Shown piece after piece: positions 28,601-43,600 of a stretch of 64,000 nucleotides of DNA; position 1 is the stretch's first letter, and each line of letters starts with the position of its first letter. The position numbers and the translations under genes were made by a program. The notes under the pieces were generated by a model. The model had not been told where the DNA came from. It ran no database searches and saw only the letters and a program-made list of their open reading frames with translations. The stretch is from Leptidea sinapis. Taxonomy: Eukaryota; Arthropoda; Insecta; Lepidoptera; Pieridae. The stretch covers positions 26,126,501 through 26,190,500 of the forward strand of contig NC_066265.1 of NCBI RefSeq assembly GCF_905404315.1, given 5' to 3'.

Positions 28601-31600
28601 TGCTCAAAGTGGAGGTTAACTGTTTAACTAATTTTTTTCTCATCTCCACAGCTTGACAGTCTATCTAAACGTATAAATCATCTAAGGTCAAAGCAATAAG
28701 CCACCCTTCAAAAATGTAAGCCGTACAGATTTCACGTCTAAAGCCCCAAGTTTGTGGATCTTATAATGAATCGTCCAATCATTGTTGTAATAGACGGGAT
28801 TGATCGCCTATGGCTGCTATTACGATAACACTAGAGATGGCCAGGTGTTGCATATACAGAAACAATCGACTGAATCGAAAATTGTGCTATTGCGCATTCG
28901 ATTGTCGATTAGTACATCCTTATCATGATTATCGATAACAATCGAGAAAATACTACTCTACACACTGCAAGCGGTCCACTATGCAGTTTTATCTATCGAT
29001 TTTACGCACAACGCTAGCCCGCCGTCTACTGCCACTATCTTTTATAATTTTACTTATGTAGTAGTTAGTACGTACGATTATCGTAGTAACGTAATAGGTA
29101 TGGGTTACAAATTATTGATTGTGAATTCACAATGGTTATAATAAAAAAATAATATGGCGTGTAACAATAGTACACGACAAAAGTGACCTTAAGTAAAAAT
29201 CCATAGCAATTGTTTTGTTCTTGTTTCTGGTGACTAATTATTATACGACATTTAAATAACACTTCCTCTTGATCGTATCAGAAAGACATACCTACATAGA
29301 AACTTGTTTTTACAATAAAATGACGTATCTCATTAATATACATTGAAGTAATCTCATTTACCTCAACGGCAAGGCCTTTTCCTTTTCACCAATAAACGTC
29401 GTCGACGGTAGTTTGAAAACTCTGTCCATATCAGCTTCATCTAAAATTTCAAGTGTTTTATAAAAGCGACAGCTATCAGATGTCTATTGTTTAACACCCA
29501 AGCTGATTATTATTAAAATAATAAAGCAATTAAGATACAGAATACATAAGGGTCAAAGGCAAAAGCACAAAAGAAGCATACATTATTTGAAAGTGGAGTA
29601 AACATATCCCTTTACTAGCTTATCACACAATACTAGTTACAACTTAGCCTACATACAATATTTGTCCCGCTCTAATTAACAATAAGCCCATAATTCAGAC
29701 ATGACATATGATATTACGTAACAAATTTCACTTTTAAACTCGCATCTTGCGTTACGCGCTGTGAAATACATTGGACGTGATCCAGAACAACAGATACGTA
29801 AATAAAACATTCAAGGTCGATTCACAAAACCCCGCAATGCTTCCAACCATCTAGACATGACACTTATAAATATACAATCGGCCGTCATCCCATACCAACA
29901 TCAGATATGAAATCTGCATGCAAATTTAAAAACGAAAACAATAATATAGGTATACAAAAAAACCAATATGCGCATGCTTAATAAGACATTCGTACTTATG
30001 AGTAAAATGCAAATTATGATAAATATACTTTGTGCTAAAGACTTTTTCAAAATCTAATTTGACTCCCATCGCCAAAATTATTTTTGGAACATTAACTGAA
30101 TCATATTTACAATAAGCAACCTGAGTGCCAACAACTACAAATTACTGGTATCCGCAGATGTTGAAAATTCAATACTATATCACAAATACGAAACGTTATG
30201 CTATAAAAAACAGTTTCATTTTCCAAATCGATTCTCGTGAAACAATTTTCATTGAAAGGTAATTGAACAATGTAATGAAGACAAGCATATTGTATGTCGA
30301 TGATAAAAAATAAATTGCAGAGACGTGCTTCTTTATAACATGGAAAATATAGTAGCTAGAGGAATGGAACTTTCGTATTTTAAATAATTTATAACAAACT
30401 TTCATATTATGATTTCATACGAGGTAGTAAAATAAAAATACCAAAATTGTTAAGTTTTAGGCACATTGCCTGCAGAAAACACATAATAAGGAGAAACTAG
30501 TAGTCTGAAAGATCGAGAATCCCAACTATCTAGGACAAGTACGACTTTCATTAATAAAGTACGCGAAGAGGAAAAAGCAATTGCTAATGCAAATGCGAAA
30601 ATTCTGTACTTGTAACAATAGCCAAAACATGAGGAAGAGCATAGAACCTGAGTTAGTAATAAAATATTGTGCAATGTAGGAATTGTGTACTAGGGTAAGG
30701 TATAGCTATGGTGTAAATAACCATAAATGTTGAAACTTCCAAAGTAAAAGTAACAATAAGTGATAAAGCCCAGCTAACAGTAAAAATCGACATAGACAGA
30801 AGTTATGTCGTAAGTATAACTACTACTAACTACATCTATCGCAACGGCCAGAGATACAGCCTTGCCCATACCAAACCTGAAGCTAAAACACTTCCCGTGC
30901 TATTAAAACCCGATATAAGCTTGCTACGTATGTCCCAGTCTAACCAGTAGCTGTAATGAAGAGAGAATGATTTCCAACGAAATTCGTGCATTGTGAAACT
31001 TAACCATAACACCGTTGATGGGTTGTTAAGTCAATAAAATAACAGAAATAAACAAAAATAGAAGAACTAACAACCATAGACAAAAAAAATCCATGAGATG
31101 TAATGAAGACAAGCAATATTGTAAAGGTCATATATATGTCATGCAACAAAGGATTTGTGCAGTGCGCGTGCGCCATTAAACGGGTAGCTATGGCGCGAAT
31201 GACCAAATTATCGCAACATTAACATAATAAAACAGAAAGTAACAAAATATGGAATGCAACCAAAAGTATATGGTATCCATAGACGTTACATCGTCGCCAT
31301 AACTACTACGCTATCCGAACGGCCAGGAGTGCTCTATGCAGGTTCTTTTGTCCTTACCAAACCTGTAGCTGTTGTGAATCACTTCCCGTGGGTTTTTATC
31401 CGCGATATTGAGGTTTGCTATATCCAAAGGGTCGAGTTTCGCTATATGGTGTCCTCGGATCTGTTTTTTCAGTTTTGTGTTTAGTATAATATTATTTGCG
31501 TTAATTCAAGTAGAAAAGAAGCTCAACAAATTTTATCTATAAGAAAATAATAATAAATGTTGGAAACGAACAAAAAATTAAGTTTCGTAGGAAAGGCTAG

Positions 31601-34600
31601 TTTGTTCCATTAGCATATAAATCAAGAACATCTCGATAGTCGAATTAAGATTGGCCATTCGAAGAAACGTTCTGAGATCGATCAATAAATCAATGTAGTT
31701 AGAAGCTTTTCAAATGACAGATAAGACTTTTAGCCGTAGATAACGGTGATTGATATAATGAAGTATTTTTGATTGATTGATGATTTTATACAACATCTTA
31801 CCTACACATATTTTATATACTAAAACGTTGTGTAAAAATATATATACAAAGTTGTCATTAAATATTTGCCCTACAAATACATTAAATTAATAATCTACAA
31901 AAATAAGTTTTTACATACTAATATATATAACACCCAGAAAATAATATGACGCTTTAGAACAATTTTTACTATTTTCGTTTCATTATATTAATTACTAGTG
32001 TCGTCCAAAAAATCGATACTACAGACATCAAATATGATATGAAGCGCTTGTTTACAGGAGAGCGGAAAAACAAGGTTTATTAATACACATAGTTTTTTCT
32101 GAAATTTTGTCCTGAAGAGAAATGTAAAATACACTTAACCGATTAAAGATATGAAATCCCATTGGTTCCTCCAAATTATCTAGTAAAGGAATATGATTAC
32201 ATAGGTTGTTAAGACAATTGCAGAATGACATGTGATTGACATCAAAATGAATTCTTTATTTGAAATTATAATCGAAAAACTTGTATGATGACCGAGTCTA
32301 AATAGCTAGTCTCAAATTTTAACTATTTTAGTTATAAAACTGTGCATATCGCGCATCGCAAGCGTTGTTGATAATAATGTGGAAATAAACAATATTATTT
32401 TATATGAAAGCTCTTATTTATCGTTGTAGTAATTATCATGCAATCTGCAATTAACCTACTATTGAAGCGACTTAATAGTAGTTGTCAGTAATTAAGTATT
32501 ATAATTGTTATAATATATAATAAAAACGACAATTTAATAATAATATACCATGACCCAGAAGTAGCTAAGTTTCTACAGTAACTAAAAAGCGCGCATTTCC
32601 CGAAACTTTCCCAAATTATAGATTATATTGCAGATTGAACATTAAAACGTAATCAACTGGTAGGACAATAAAAACATTTTTACTATAATCTGCATTATGC
32701 TATAAAATAAGATAGTAAATATTGCTCATATAATATGCTTTCTAGAAAAAATAGCTTACGATAAAAGCAATTACAAATCGAATCACAAAAGAAAAAGAGT
32801 TTTGGTATAAATTAGAGCTACTTAAACGAGATTTGTGAAAGAAAATCCAGAACCCAGTTATACCGTTAGTAATAATCAATTGCAATATGCTAGAGTGAAG
32901 TTATCGATACATTTTGAATGCACGGGTCATACCGAATCGTACGTGCTGTCTAATGACCGCTTCGTTGGCAAACGCTCGCAAGCCGCCGTGCCAATCGCCG
33001 CTCGAGATCGGATCGCCAGTCGAAATGCCGAGCGGATCGAGATGCGCCACTAGGTGACCGCGTGACTATCGAATAATGTTACTCAATTTATAAGTATCGT
33101 CATACAAGCGGAGGGATACTTCGTTAACCTTACACCCCATCCCTCAGCATAATCATTTAGAGCATTCGTTCTCACCGTTGCTACAAACAAAGCATAGAAT
33201 AGTATAACACCCAAATAGCACAAATTTCACATAAATCATTTCTTTGTAATTAGAATTGAGACTAGCAATTCTCGAAGATCGGTCGATGGATGAGTTAGTA
33301 CAAACCAAAATGTACATACCAAATGATATTTAGTAATGGCCATCGGAAATGTTATGAAAAATTAATCATTCAATAAATCATTTTCTATGATCTACTGCAA
33401 ATTAATACGAAGAGAAAATGTCTAGATATTATGTTTAAACATACATGCAGGATGATTTAATATCATGGTTATTATTATCTAATCTCGACACTCCACGACT
33501 GATTAATATATAGTTTAATAAGCGTAAAGACGATACTATTTATCTAAATATACGTATCAATTATTGGAAACAATCACTTCTATTTGGCAAAAACACATAA
33601 TACATGTATTTATGGTTATTTTTCTCTTACTCAATCATGTAATCAGCATCTATAGCACTCATATTATTACGTGAAGGTCTTAGTTTCTGTTAAATGCATC
33701 TGGAGAATATTTGACAAAGTGAAAGTCCATATGGAGAAGAGTGCAGATAGATAACATTTATGTATCATTTTAAAAGTGACTGAACGAAATATAGTAGATG
33801 TAAGTCGAATCTCAATAGAGACACGAAAAACTCGTGTTACAGTATTCGACTTCTGAACAGTTTTAACTCTGTGAATTTTTAAATCTAAAAAGATTGATAT
33901 CGCCAAATATTGAGTTACATGTTCGTGAAATAACTCAATTCTTCGATTTGTGGCCGGAATATATTTGCTAAAATGACTTGACAGAAATCACTGATTCCTT
34001 CTATTTTATAGGGGTTTAGGTTTTGTGTAATGGTACCACCATTGGGGGCTTCTAAGCAAGGGAATGAAATATGTTTTCAAGCTATAAAATTAATATGGTT
34101 CGACCAAATTTGCATTCTTAAACAAAAGGACTAACTAATTGTATTATCAACAATTCGTTTTTACAAAATTGTTTCAAATTATAACCTGAAGGTAAAAAGT
34201 TGTATTATCTCGTAGATATGTACGTTTTACGTTGGTTAGTTGAAAATTCGAAGTAATTATTAATACAGTGATTGTTCCCAAACGCAGAGCAGCAATTAGA
34301 CAACGCACGCCGATATGTTGCCACAAAACAGACAACACAGAAGGTCCACTACTGTGAGCTGACACAGGCTGGCGTAAACCACAGGTTGTTTTTTTTTTGG
34401 AATAAGCGAAGATATGATAACATGGTCTACTGTTTAGCAGTAACATATGCCCAACAGGCTGTCAACAATTGGAAGTAATTCCAGAAAAACGTGCCAAACC
34501 ACAATCATGTCGAAATTGAGTTAAGAACACAAAACTGGTTACGTGACTCATATTAACGGACTGACAAAAAATGGCAGCCCTACTGTCACTCTTTAAATGA

Positions 34601-37600
34601 CTGTAAATGTAGCCCAACCCCACATGTATGGAATACACGAATATTGATTAAACTTTCAACACGAATTCCTTAAAATGTGATGAATGTGGCTTGGAACGTT
34701 TTTCAGGAATTACGTCCAATTGGCAATATGATCCGAGTCAAAAAGCGAAACCGAAACGACGTATAGCGTATCGCGCTGGAGCGCCCGTCTATGTCAGATT
34801 TAATCTCTCATGGATATGTTATATTCCCAATATGTTCGGTACATTATGCTGTCGTGAGTGCAGCGTATTAGTAGAGGATCTTCTGTGTCATCATCCAAGT
34901 GATGCTGCGTACCAAAATTGAAATATTTCCTCATGATGAGTTCGGAGCTCGGCGCCCGCATGCCCAATTGGGGCAGGTTGGCCGTCGTGATGCCGAGGGG
35001 GTCCACGTCAGCCGCAAGGTGACCACGGGCCTGTCAGGATCGGTCACCCGACACCATATTATTCACAACGCACAGTGACGCATACACATGTACTACATTT
35101 TTTTTCAATAACTATTGTAAAAACAAAAATACCTAGCAAAATAATGAATTTAGAAATTATTGTCCTACGTAGAGCATTTTCGGCAGGGAGTATAAAAAAT
35201 CATTATTATTCAATTACGCATAAATAAAGAATATTTTAGATCGACTTAGTAAAACTGAATCGACTAAGAGAAAAATGTGTTTTACTTTTATTATCTTTAA
35301 TGAGACTCTTCAAAATCAAAATTGTAAGCAATTAAAAAGGCAAAAAATCTTGGATATTTTAATTAATTCAAGTTATAACATTAACAATAAATGTATGCGT
35401 CACTGATTTCCAACAATAAATTTGGACGCCTCTCAAATATTTAAGCCGTAAGAGAAATTTTGCCATAAACAATGTATATTTATAATCCAATTTTCCTTTG
35501 ATAATTTCCATAATATTTATAATAGCAAGGAACTTCTACTTGGCCCATGTCCCATATAAATATACCAAAATGACGATAGTTACAATCACCGAGCTTTGCT
35601 GTGAGATACTACTATTATTGTGACATATTAAATATTCTAGATTATATGATACAATTGTATGATGCAATTTCAACTAAATACTTCGTTATCCTTTTTGTAA
35701 CGCATTAAAGTTTGAAGTAAATGTACCGTAGTAGCCGACACCGCTTGTGGCGCGCTCAGGAGGAAATAGTATTGTCGATATCGTGCGCTCACTCTCACAA
35801 TTTTCACGCTTTAGGTATCGCGCGATAACGCGTATCAGGAGCAGTGCCGGCTAGTACAGTGTAAGGACTAAATAAAATTTGCAAACCATAATAAATAAAG
35901 CGGGCTGTAAAAATGGAATATTCGTTCACCTGATAACTTCTGATGATCGCCTGCACAGCCAAGTGGTCGTCGATTATCTTCTCATTGATCGGGGAGCCTG
36001 TGGTAATTGTGTCAAATAAATAACAGAATATTTGTTTGTTTTTTTTTTTCAACAATTTGTTATTATTATCTTAATATATATATATTAAGTGTCACGTTGT
36101 TTGTCCGCGATGGACTCCTAAACAAATGAACGGATTTTTATTACTTCATGGATTGCATCTTAGTCCAACTTGCGATATAGGATAGTTTTTATTTCGATTT
36201 GGGACCCATAATTATTTTTTTTAATTTGTTTTGTATGGACATATTTTCTATGAGATAATTTAGTGACGCATGGTTTGACAGTTCCACTGTGAAAATTTCA
36301 TTATAACAACAGGGAGCATTTTTGACGAAATAATTCTTGATGTTTTAAATATTATTGGCAAATTCCTTTAAAACAGTAGGTATTTTTTTATCTACAGAAC
36401 AACATCTGTCGGGTCAGCTAGTAGGTATATATTCAATAAACGACCTCCCAACACTTCGCATGTATATATTAACGGTTGAGTGGTAAATTCCAGTGTTCTA
36501 ATTTAATCGGGCAAAACTTGGTCATTTTCTGATATAAAATTTCCAAAAGGCCTTATTTAAAACTCAGCATTATCGTCAGGCATGAGAAAATAAACAAAAT
36601 ATTTCATTTCATAGTTTAGCGAGTCGAAAGTCTCCAAGGATGCCCTACGTAGAGGCGATAAAAGTACTAAAAAACTCTAACAGCCTATATCCATATTGCT
36701 GCTGGTAATCTGTGAACCTGTGAGTTCATGTTGTGGTGAGCGTCAATCAAAATATATCAAATAGTATAAAATCTACGTGCTCTCTCTGTCATAAGTACCT
36801 ACCTAATTATGCATAATGTTATCTCATTCTATCGACACGAGTGTGAAGACAGTAACAGAAAAACCACAGATAGCTATCTGATCGGTAAAGGAGCATTAAA
36901 TATTTTATGCGATTGATAACTGAACAGATAATTTTATCAGTTCGTTAGCTACCAGGCTATACATTGCGATTTGAAAAATTGGCTCTTATTCTAATATCAA
37001 AATCAAACTATTACGCTATAGTGTATACTATTTCAGGTGAAAATTTTGCAGGAAAATATTCTATAGTCAAAATTTATTGCGGTTCAAACAAGACTTACGT
37101 AACTTGTCGCATTGCGGCCACGAACGTCCTGTCCCCTACCACGAGTTTATGCTCGTTGAGAGTTGAGACGATAACAACAGTGTCATGCAACTCTATAGCT
37201 ATTTTTGTAGGTCTTTGACGGCCAAATGCTGAGTAAAGGCCACTCGCCTTTTTACCATTTCATCCACTTCGGATCTTGGAATACCTTACTATTTATTTCG
37301 TACGTGACGTATGTGTGACGTGACGTATCACAATAATTATCAAAACTTGCTACGGTCAAATCGTCATCACCGCTTACGTAACTCGTCGCATTGCGGATAC
37401 GAACGCCCTGTCCTTTAGTTCCGCGAGTTTTTTATTTATGACAATAAGGTACGAGATGAGCTGATGGTAATTGATACGCCGTGTCCATTCAATGCAGTAC
37501 TCAGGATTCTTGAAAAACCCAAAAGTTCTGAGCGGCCGGCACTTCAACTGTGGCATAAGATTTTAAGTCTATTTTCCCAGTAATTTGACTAGCTACGGCG

Positions 37601-40600
37601 TCCTTCAGACCGAAACACAATAATGTTTACACATTACTGCTTGGCATAAAAAGGCGCCGGCGACCCATAATCTAACCCGCATCCTGAAATGTCCCAACGG
37701 CATTAGATGTCACTTCACACTATACTATATGAAAGTCAAGGTCAAGAAGCTACGAGTTTACTCTCGTTGGCCTATTAGTAGGAAACGCTACCAGCATTGC
37801 ATATTATTTATTCACCTTTCAAATCGTGACCATCTTAACTGTAGATAAGTAGTTAAGGAATCTTAAGCTAACTTACCAGACGCGATTGAGGGCATCCCAC
37901 CAGAGACTGGAACCAGTGAGGTGAGTGGGACTTCGTTCTTGGAGTAGGGCGCCAGGTTCGGTGGCGATGTATACGCCACTCCGGGCTGAGCACCGTTTGT
38001 GGCGTTTCGGAAGAATGCGTCCCACGACTAAAATATACACACAATATAGACTCCGCCGCGTCTGTCCGTCTGTTCGCGATAAACTCAAAAACTATTGCAC
38101 CGACTTTCATGCTGAGAACCACGCTATCCATTGGTTTTTCACCAATGGATAGCGTGGTTCTCGGGGAAGGTTTAAGTATATAATATGATAAGTTTTTGTA
38201 TAAATTAACAATATTTGTTGGTGCCAGAAAAAAAATGACGTCTGGGAGCTTTCAACTAAAACACTGTCTAAGCGCTTTGATATATAAGAAAATAATGTAT
38301 TGTGGAATTATGTATCTTATATACATCTACAGAAAAGTCCGCGAGGGCATATGTCTATCTCTTAAGGATAACATACTATATTCAATTTAATATCTTAAAA
38401 ATTGTCAATTATAAAGCGGTAATATGAATGATGTTAGCACAAATACGATATTAATCCTAATTATATAGATGACACATACTAAATTATTACAGAAATTTAA
38501 ACCTTTTACCTTAAAACTTTTAACCGACTTCAAAAAGGAGGAGGTTATGAATTCGATTGATATTTTTTTTACGTATGTACACCGATTACTCTGAGATTTA
38601 TGATCCGATTTACGATTTTCTTTTGTTCGATACAAAAAATAGATGCCGTTTGGTCCCATAAAAATTTTACATAGTTTGGCCCAATAGTTTACACTTTATG
38701 AACATTTATATGAAAATTATAGTCTAGCTGGATGACACAATTGTTTTCTGTGTACGGCTTTTTTTTTTTGGAGTTTCCATTCAGGTTGATTATATATTAT
38801 TATTAATAACCACAAAAACGTAAAAAATAAAAAAAAACTACGTTTAAAAAAACCGACTTCAAAACCTGAAAAGTATCAAATAACTAAAAATTTAATTTAA
38901 TACGCCTCTTATGCAAACCTTTACCTTTAATATCAATAAAATACTATTATTTGTATGTGTACATATTGATAGCTTTCAAGTAGGTGCCAAGCCAAATGTA
39001 ATAAAGGTACCTACACTCGCCACGCGTGACTTTGAGCGGGATAGCTTCGTCTAGAACCAAGCGTACAGACACGCGTGGCCAGACAACCTAAATAATTACA
39101 GTAAGTAAGCTGCTTATAATATTAAGTTTAATTTTGTTTAGGGCTTGGCACTGACTTAAAACCCATCAATTGGTAGCACATACAAATAATAGTATTTTAT
39201 TAATATTAAAGGTAAAGGTTTGCATAAGAGGTGTTTTTAGGTGTTTTAGGTGTATTAAATAAAATTTTTAGTTATTTGATACTTTTCAGTTTTTGAAGTC
39301 GGTTTTTTTAAACGAATTTTTTTTTATTACAGAACATCGTTCGTCGGGTTACCTAGTAGTATATAAATTTATATGTACCTATCTGAGATTTAGGTCAATT
39401 TTATTTAAACTACTGCTAAAATATACACTATATTTCATCAGGTGTAATAGTGTAAAAAATTTATATATAATGTGGTTAGGTTGTGTATATACTTTATTTA
39501 GATGACGATTGTTTTATCTATATATAATCTGAAATTTCAATGAAAATTTTTGTATTTGGTAATTTTAACCGGAAAAGTTGGTTGGTGAAATTTTTTTAAA
39601 CACATATTTTTTTATACAAAACAAGATTTTAACTCACTAATTAATTGACTGTCAAAAACCACCACCCAAATTCAAAAATTTATACATGAGACCAGAGAAG
39701 AACAGACGCAAGAAATTAATGAGGGCTTTTATACATAAATATTTACATTAAAATTTATTTTAATTTCAAATGCAATAAGGACTATAATAATCAAACTTAA
39801 TAATAATTATAAGATTTCTTAATACTGTTGTGTTTACAAACACTATGATAACTAGTGTGATAAGTAGATTACTCATGGTATTCATTTAACCTCAGGAAAA
39901 TCGAGACGCGGCGTTCGAAGTCTACTGATAACGCAGAGGGCGTGGTCATTATTTTCGCTTTAAATAATAATTATCTGATAACCCCCAGACGGTAAACAGT
40001 AAACTACACACGCAAGAAAATGTAGAGAGATACGGTATTCGAAAATTAATCAACAAGATTTTATAATTAACTAAAAATAATATTGACACACTTTTACACA
40101 AATTATCTTGCCCCAAACTAGGACAATACATATTCACATCCATGACTCGGAAACAAACATCAAAATGTTTGCAGCTACCGTGATTCGAACCTGGGACCTC
40201 TAAGCTCAGCAGGCAGGGTCACTAACCACTGGGCTATATGCAATATAATTATTTTTAAATTTTCCTAAATTTACATAACATTGAGCGGTCTAAAATGAAT
40301 GTTTCTTTATAAATCTACAAAGACACGCTTTAAGAAATGCAAAATACATTATAAATATATATCCTATTAGTGTAAATACAATACTATTGCATAAATATGT
40401 GTCGTGATTCACCAATTTACCCTACCAATTATCTCTATTTAGAGTAGGATTAAGTCAATTTGAATAAGGTTGAATCGGACAGAACCAGATTTAATTAGAC
40501 ATCGCATGATAATCTGCTTCAAGTGCGTTGTGACTTACTTGTGGTAAAATGAACAATTTAATTTTAGTTTTATTGCGCTTTGTGTGCTCATAATATGACC

Positions 40601-43600
40601 TCAAAGAATACTTACCTACATATCTTATATCTTTAAACGTAATAAAATATTATATAATCTGAATCTCGGAAACAGCACCAACGATTTTCATAAAATTTAG
40701 TATACAGGGGGATTTCGGGGGCGATAAATAGATCTAGCTAGTTTTAAATTTAAAATAATGTAGTTTTATCCGTGTTTTTTAATGAGAAACAGCTACAATA
40801 ACATTAGAATACGTAGGTAAATTTCGCCACTATATACAAGACTGTAATAGCTCTGATGGGACCTTGGGTGATCCGAAAAGCAGAAGACTCCGGTTCGAAT
40901 CCAGATGTCCTATTAATTTTGTTTTTGTTCATTTTTGTACATTCTTAAAAATCCGAGCAAGGCTCGGTCATCTGGATATTGATACTAAATGGAATAGAAC
41001 AAATATATATATAGACACCCTTTTTACACAAATTATCTTGCACCAAATTAAGCATGCCTGCATAAAGCCTGTGTTATGGGTTGCAAGACAACGATATATT
41101 TAATACAATATACTTACTTAAACATACATAAATACATTTAAACATCCATATTCATCATATAAATGCTTGCACCTACCGGGATTCGAAACCGGAACCTCTA
41201 GCTTAGTAGGTAGGATCGCTAAGCACTCGGCTATACAGGTCGTCGTCTATACATAAAACATGACTTCTTCTTATCTTTTTTTAACACGTTAATAATATTT
41301 TTCCACAATGTTGGGCGGCGTCCATATATACGTGAGGCATTTTTGACCACTCCCCCCTTTCCCCCTTTGTGAGATATCGTAAGATTTTCCCCAACACCCT
41401 CCCCTCTTCCATAATCACAGGCGAGTTTCTTCAAAATTTATGTTTTGACTGTAGACGTGTTGGATTATTGAGAAAAAATAAACTTTTATATATATTGAAG
41501 GCTAGCAAGGACTGGTATTTGTGAATATTACCGAAATTTTAAATCACAATCATAGCTGATGGATAGCGCTCCAACAATTGAGCGCTACTTTGCTACTCTG
41601 CGAGTTTCGGACGACTACGCAAACACTATTGCGGTACATTTGGCCCTATTATATTTTAGAAATAAATTTTCAAGCAATTTTACAGTTTTCTGCTAGAAAA
41701 AATAGTTATGTGATATTCACAAAGACTCCCCTCCCCGTTAGAAGACCACAACCATGAGAGTTTAGATGATATTATATTTAATTACATTATTCATAATAAT
41801 AAATCTAATCATGATAATTACATAAAAAAATAATCATAATTATGATACAATAAGATATTAAAATTAATAATGTGGAAATTCAACTATTTTTATTCAAAAT
41901 ATGATATAATAACAGGCGAGAGAAACTCAACAGGCTTCTTTTTTTTATAAAAATATAGTTACATAACATACATTATATAAAATCATACAATAAAATTTAT
42001 TATTTAATAGCCTGAGGGTGGTCGCTCCATTTCCAATCTATGGTATCACATCATTTTAATTTAATGAAATAATTTTATGCTATAACAAATATTTAAACTA
42101 TTTATTTTTCCTTGCCATGTTAGTTTTTTCAGAAACAAATAAGAACACCTTTATTTTTACTCATTATGTAAAACCGGTGATTTGGAATGTTCTGAATTTG
42201 ATTTGTTTCTCTAAAATTATGTGATAGTAAGGCAATATGACTAGAATTTTCTAATATAAATATACTTACAGCATGTACAGAGTTGGGGTCATTGAGCCAT
42301 GCATTGTACATGGTCTCAACATATGCCGAACTGGATCCATTGAGGAACGGTTCTGCTGCAGTTGAACTTTTGAGCCTATTAAGTGCTGGTACTACTGCAG
42401 CCTACAAACATTATTTTATTTTATTTATTTATTATTTTATTCATAATTATTAATTATAACACAGGTAACAACACTTGTATTAAAATATGTAATTATATTA
42501 TATTGGATGATAAAAATGTTTAATAATATTATACATGTGAATGTATATTCGTTTGTTACACTTTTAAGCCGCTAGCTACTGAACTGATTTTGATGAAATT
42601 TTTTACAGCAATAGACTAGAGCTTGAGAAAAGACATAGGCTACATTTTATTGTGGAAAAATCCATGGTTATCACTGTATTTGTGAAAAACTGAAATTCAC
42701 ATAGATAGTAGTAGGATAGTAGGTTTAGTTTGCTATAGCAATCTTCCTCGTCGGATATGACTTGATTGTTAGTTAATCAAGCCACTCTTCATTGAATGTG
42801 GGCAAATGAAGAAACTTCATTGTAGCCTTTACAATAAAGTGCCAGAGGTGTTGACTTATGATAGTTGAAATGACAAGCTATATAAAAGCTATAAAAGAAG
42901 TTAAGTATGCCTATGTTTTAACCCATTAAACATTCAAAGTGTAAATCATGACTATAATATTGTTACTGCAACAAAAATCTGATAATATTATCAACTTCAA
43001 AGATAAATGAAGCATGACGAATGATAACTTAATCTCTAAGTGACTGCTCTATTTTACATATTAATTTCCATCATTGGGCAGTTTTTTTTTTTAATTTTTT
43101 ATTTTTTATTAAGTATTTATTAATGAAAAGGTGCAATGAGCACTTTATTTGGAGAATCTCTTGTTAAATGAGAGAGCATGAAGTTGTATTAGGTATTGAC
43201 TTAAACACTATCCCAAATAACTTATGACAAAATGACTCATGGGCTTGTATTAGAGTCTGCATATGTAAATAAAATTCAAATATTTTAATACAAAAATTTG
43301 TTTCTTTAAAATTATGCCTAAATCAATGTGTTTGATGGTAATTTTCATTAAAGTGCAATAACTTGCACAAAACACAGATATTTGAAACATGATGTCAAGT
43401 TTAAAGTGTCCATATCAGTTGGCTACTTTTGTCTTATATTTTATATATTTTGATCGAATAATAAAAACAATACAAATTAATAAATAATTATTTAATATAA
43501 AGACAAATATGAAATAATATGCATATTCCCTAATACTGGACTCCTTGAAACTATAACACAAAAATGCACCTCTCTTGCCAAAAAAAAATATCTTGAACAA

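Noticed and set aside
33667..33906. 79-codon minus-strand frame between OGDH cassettes 5a and 5b
   Set aside because: Lacks the RGH..DPL motif and suitable phase borders, so not a further cassette.
37080..37430. Two similar short blocks as possible extra OGDH exons
   Set aside because: Their translations show no OGDH similarity; they look like a short dispersed repeat.
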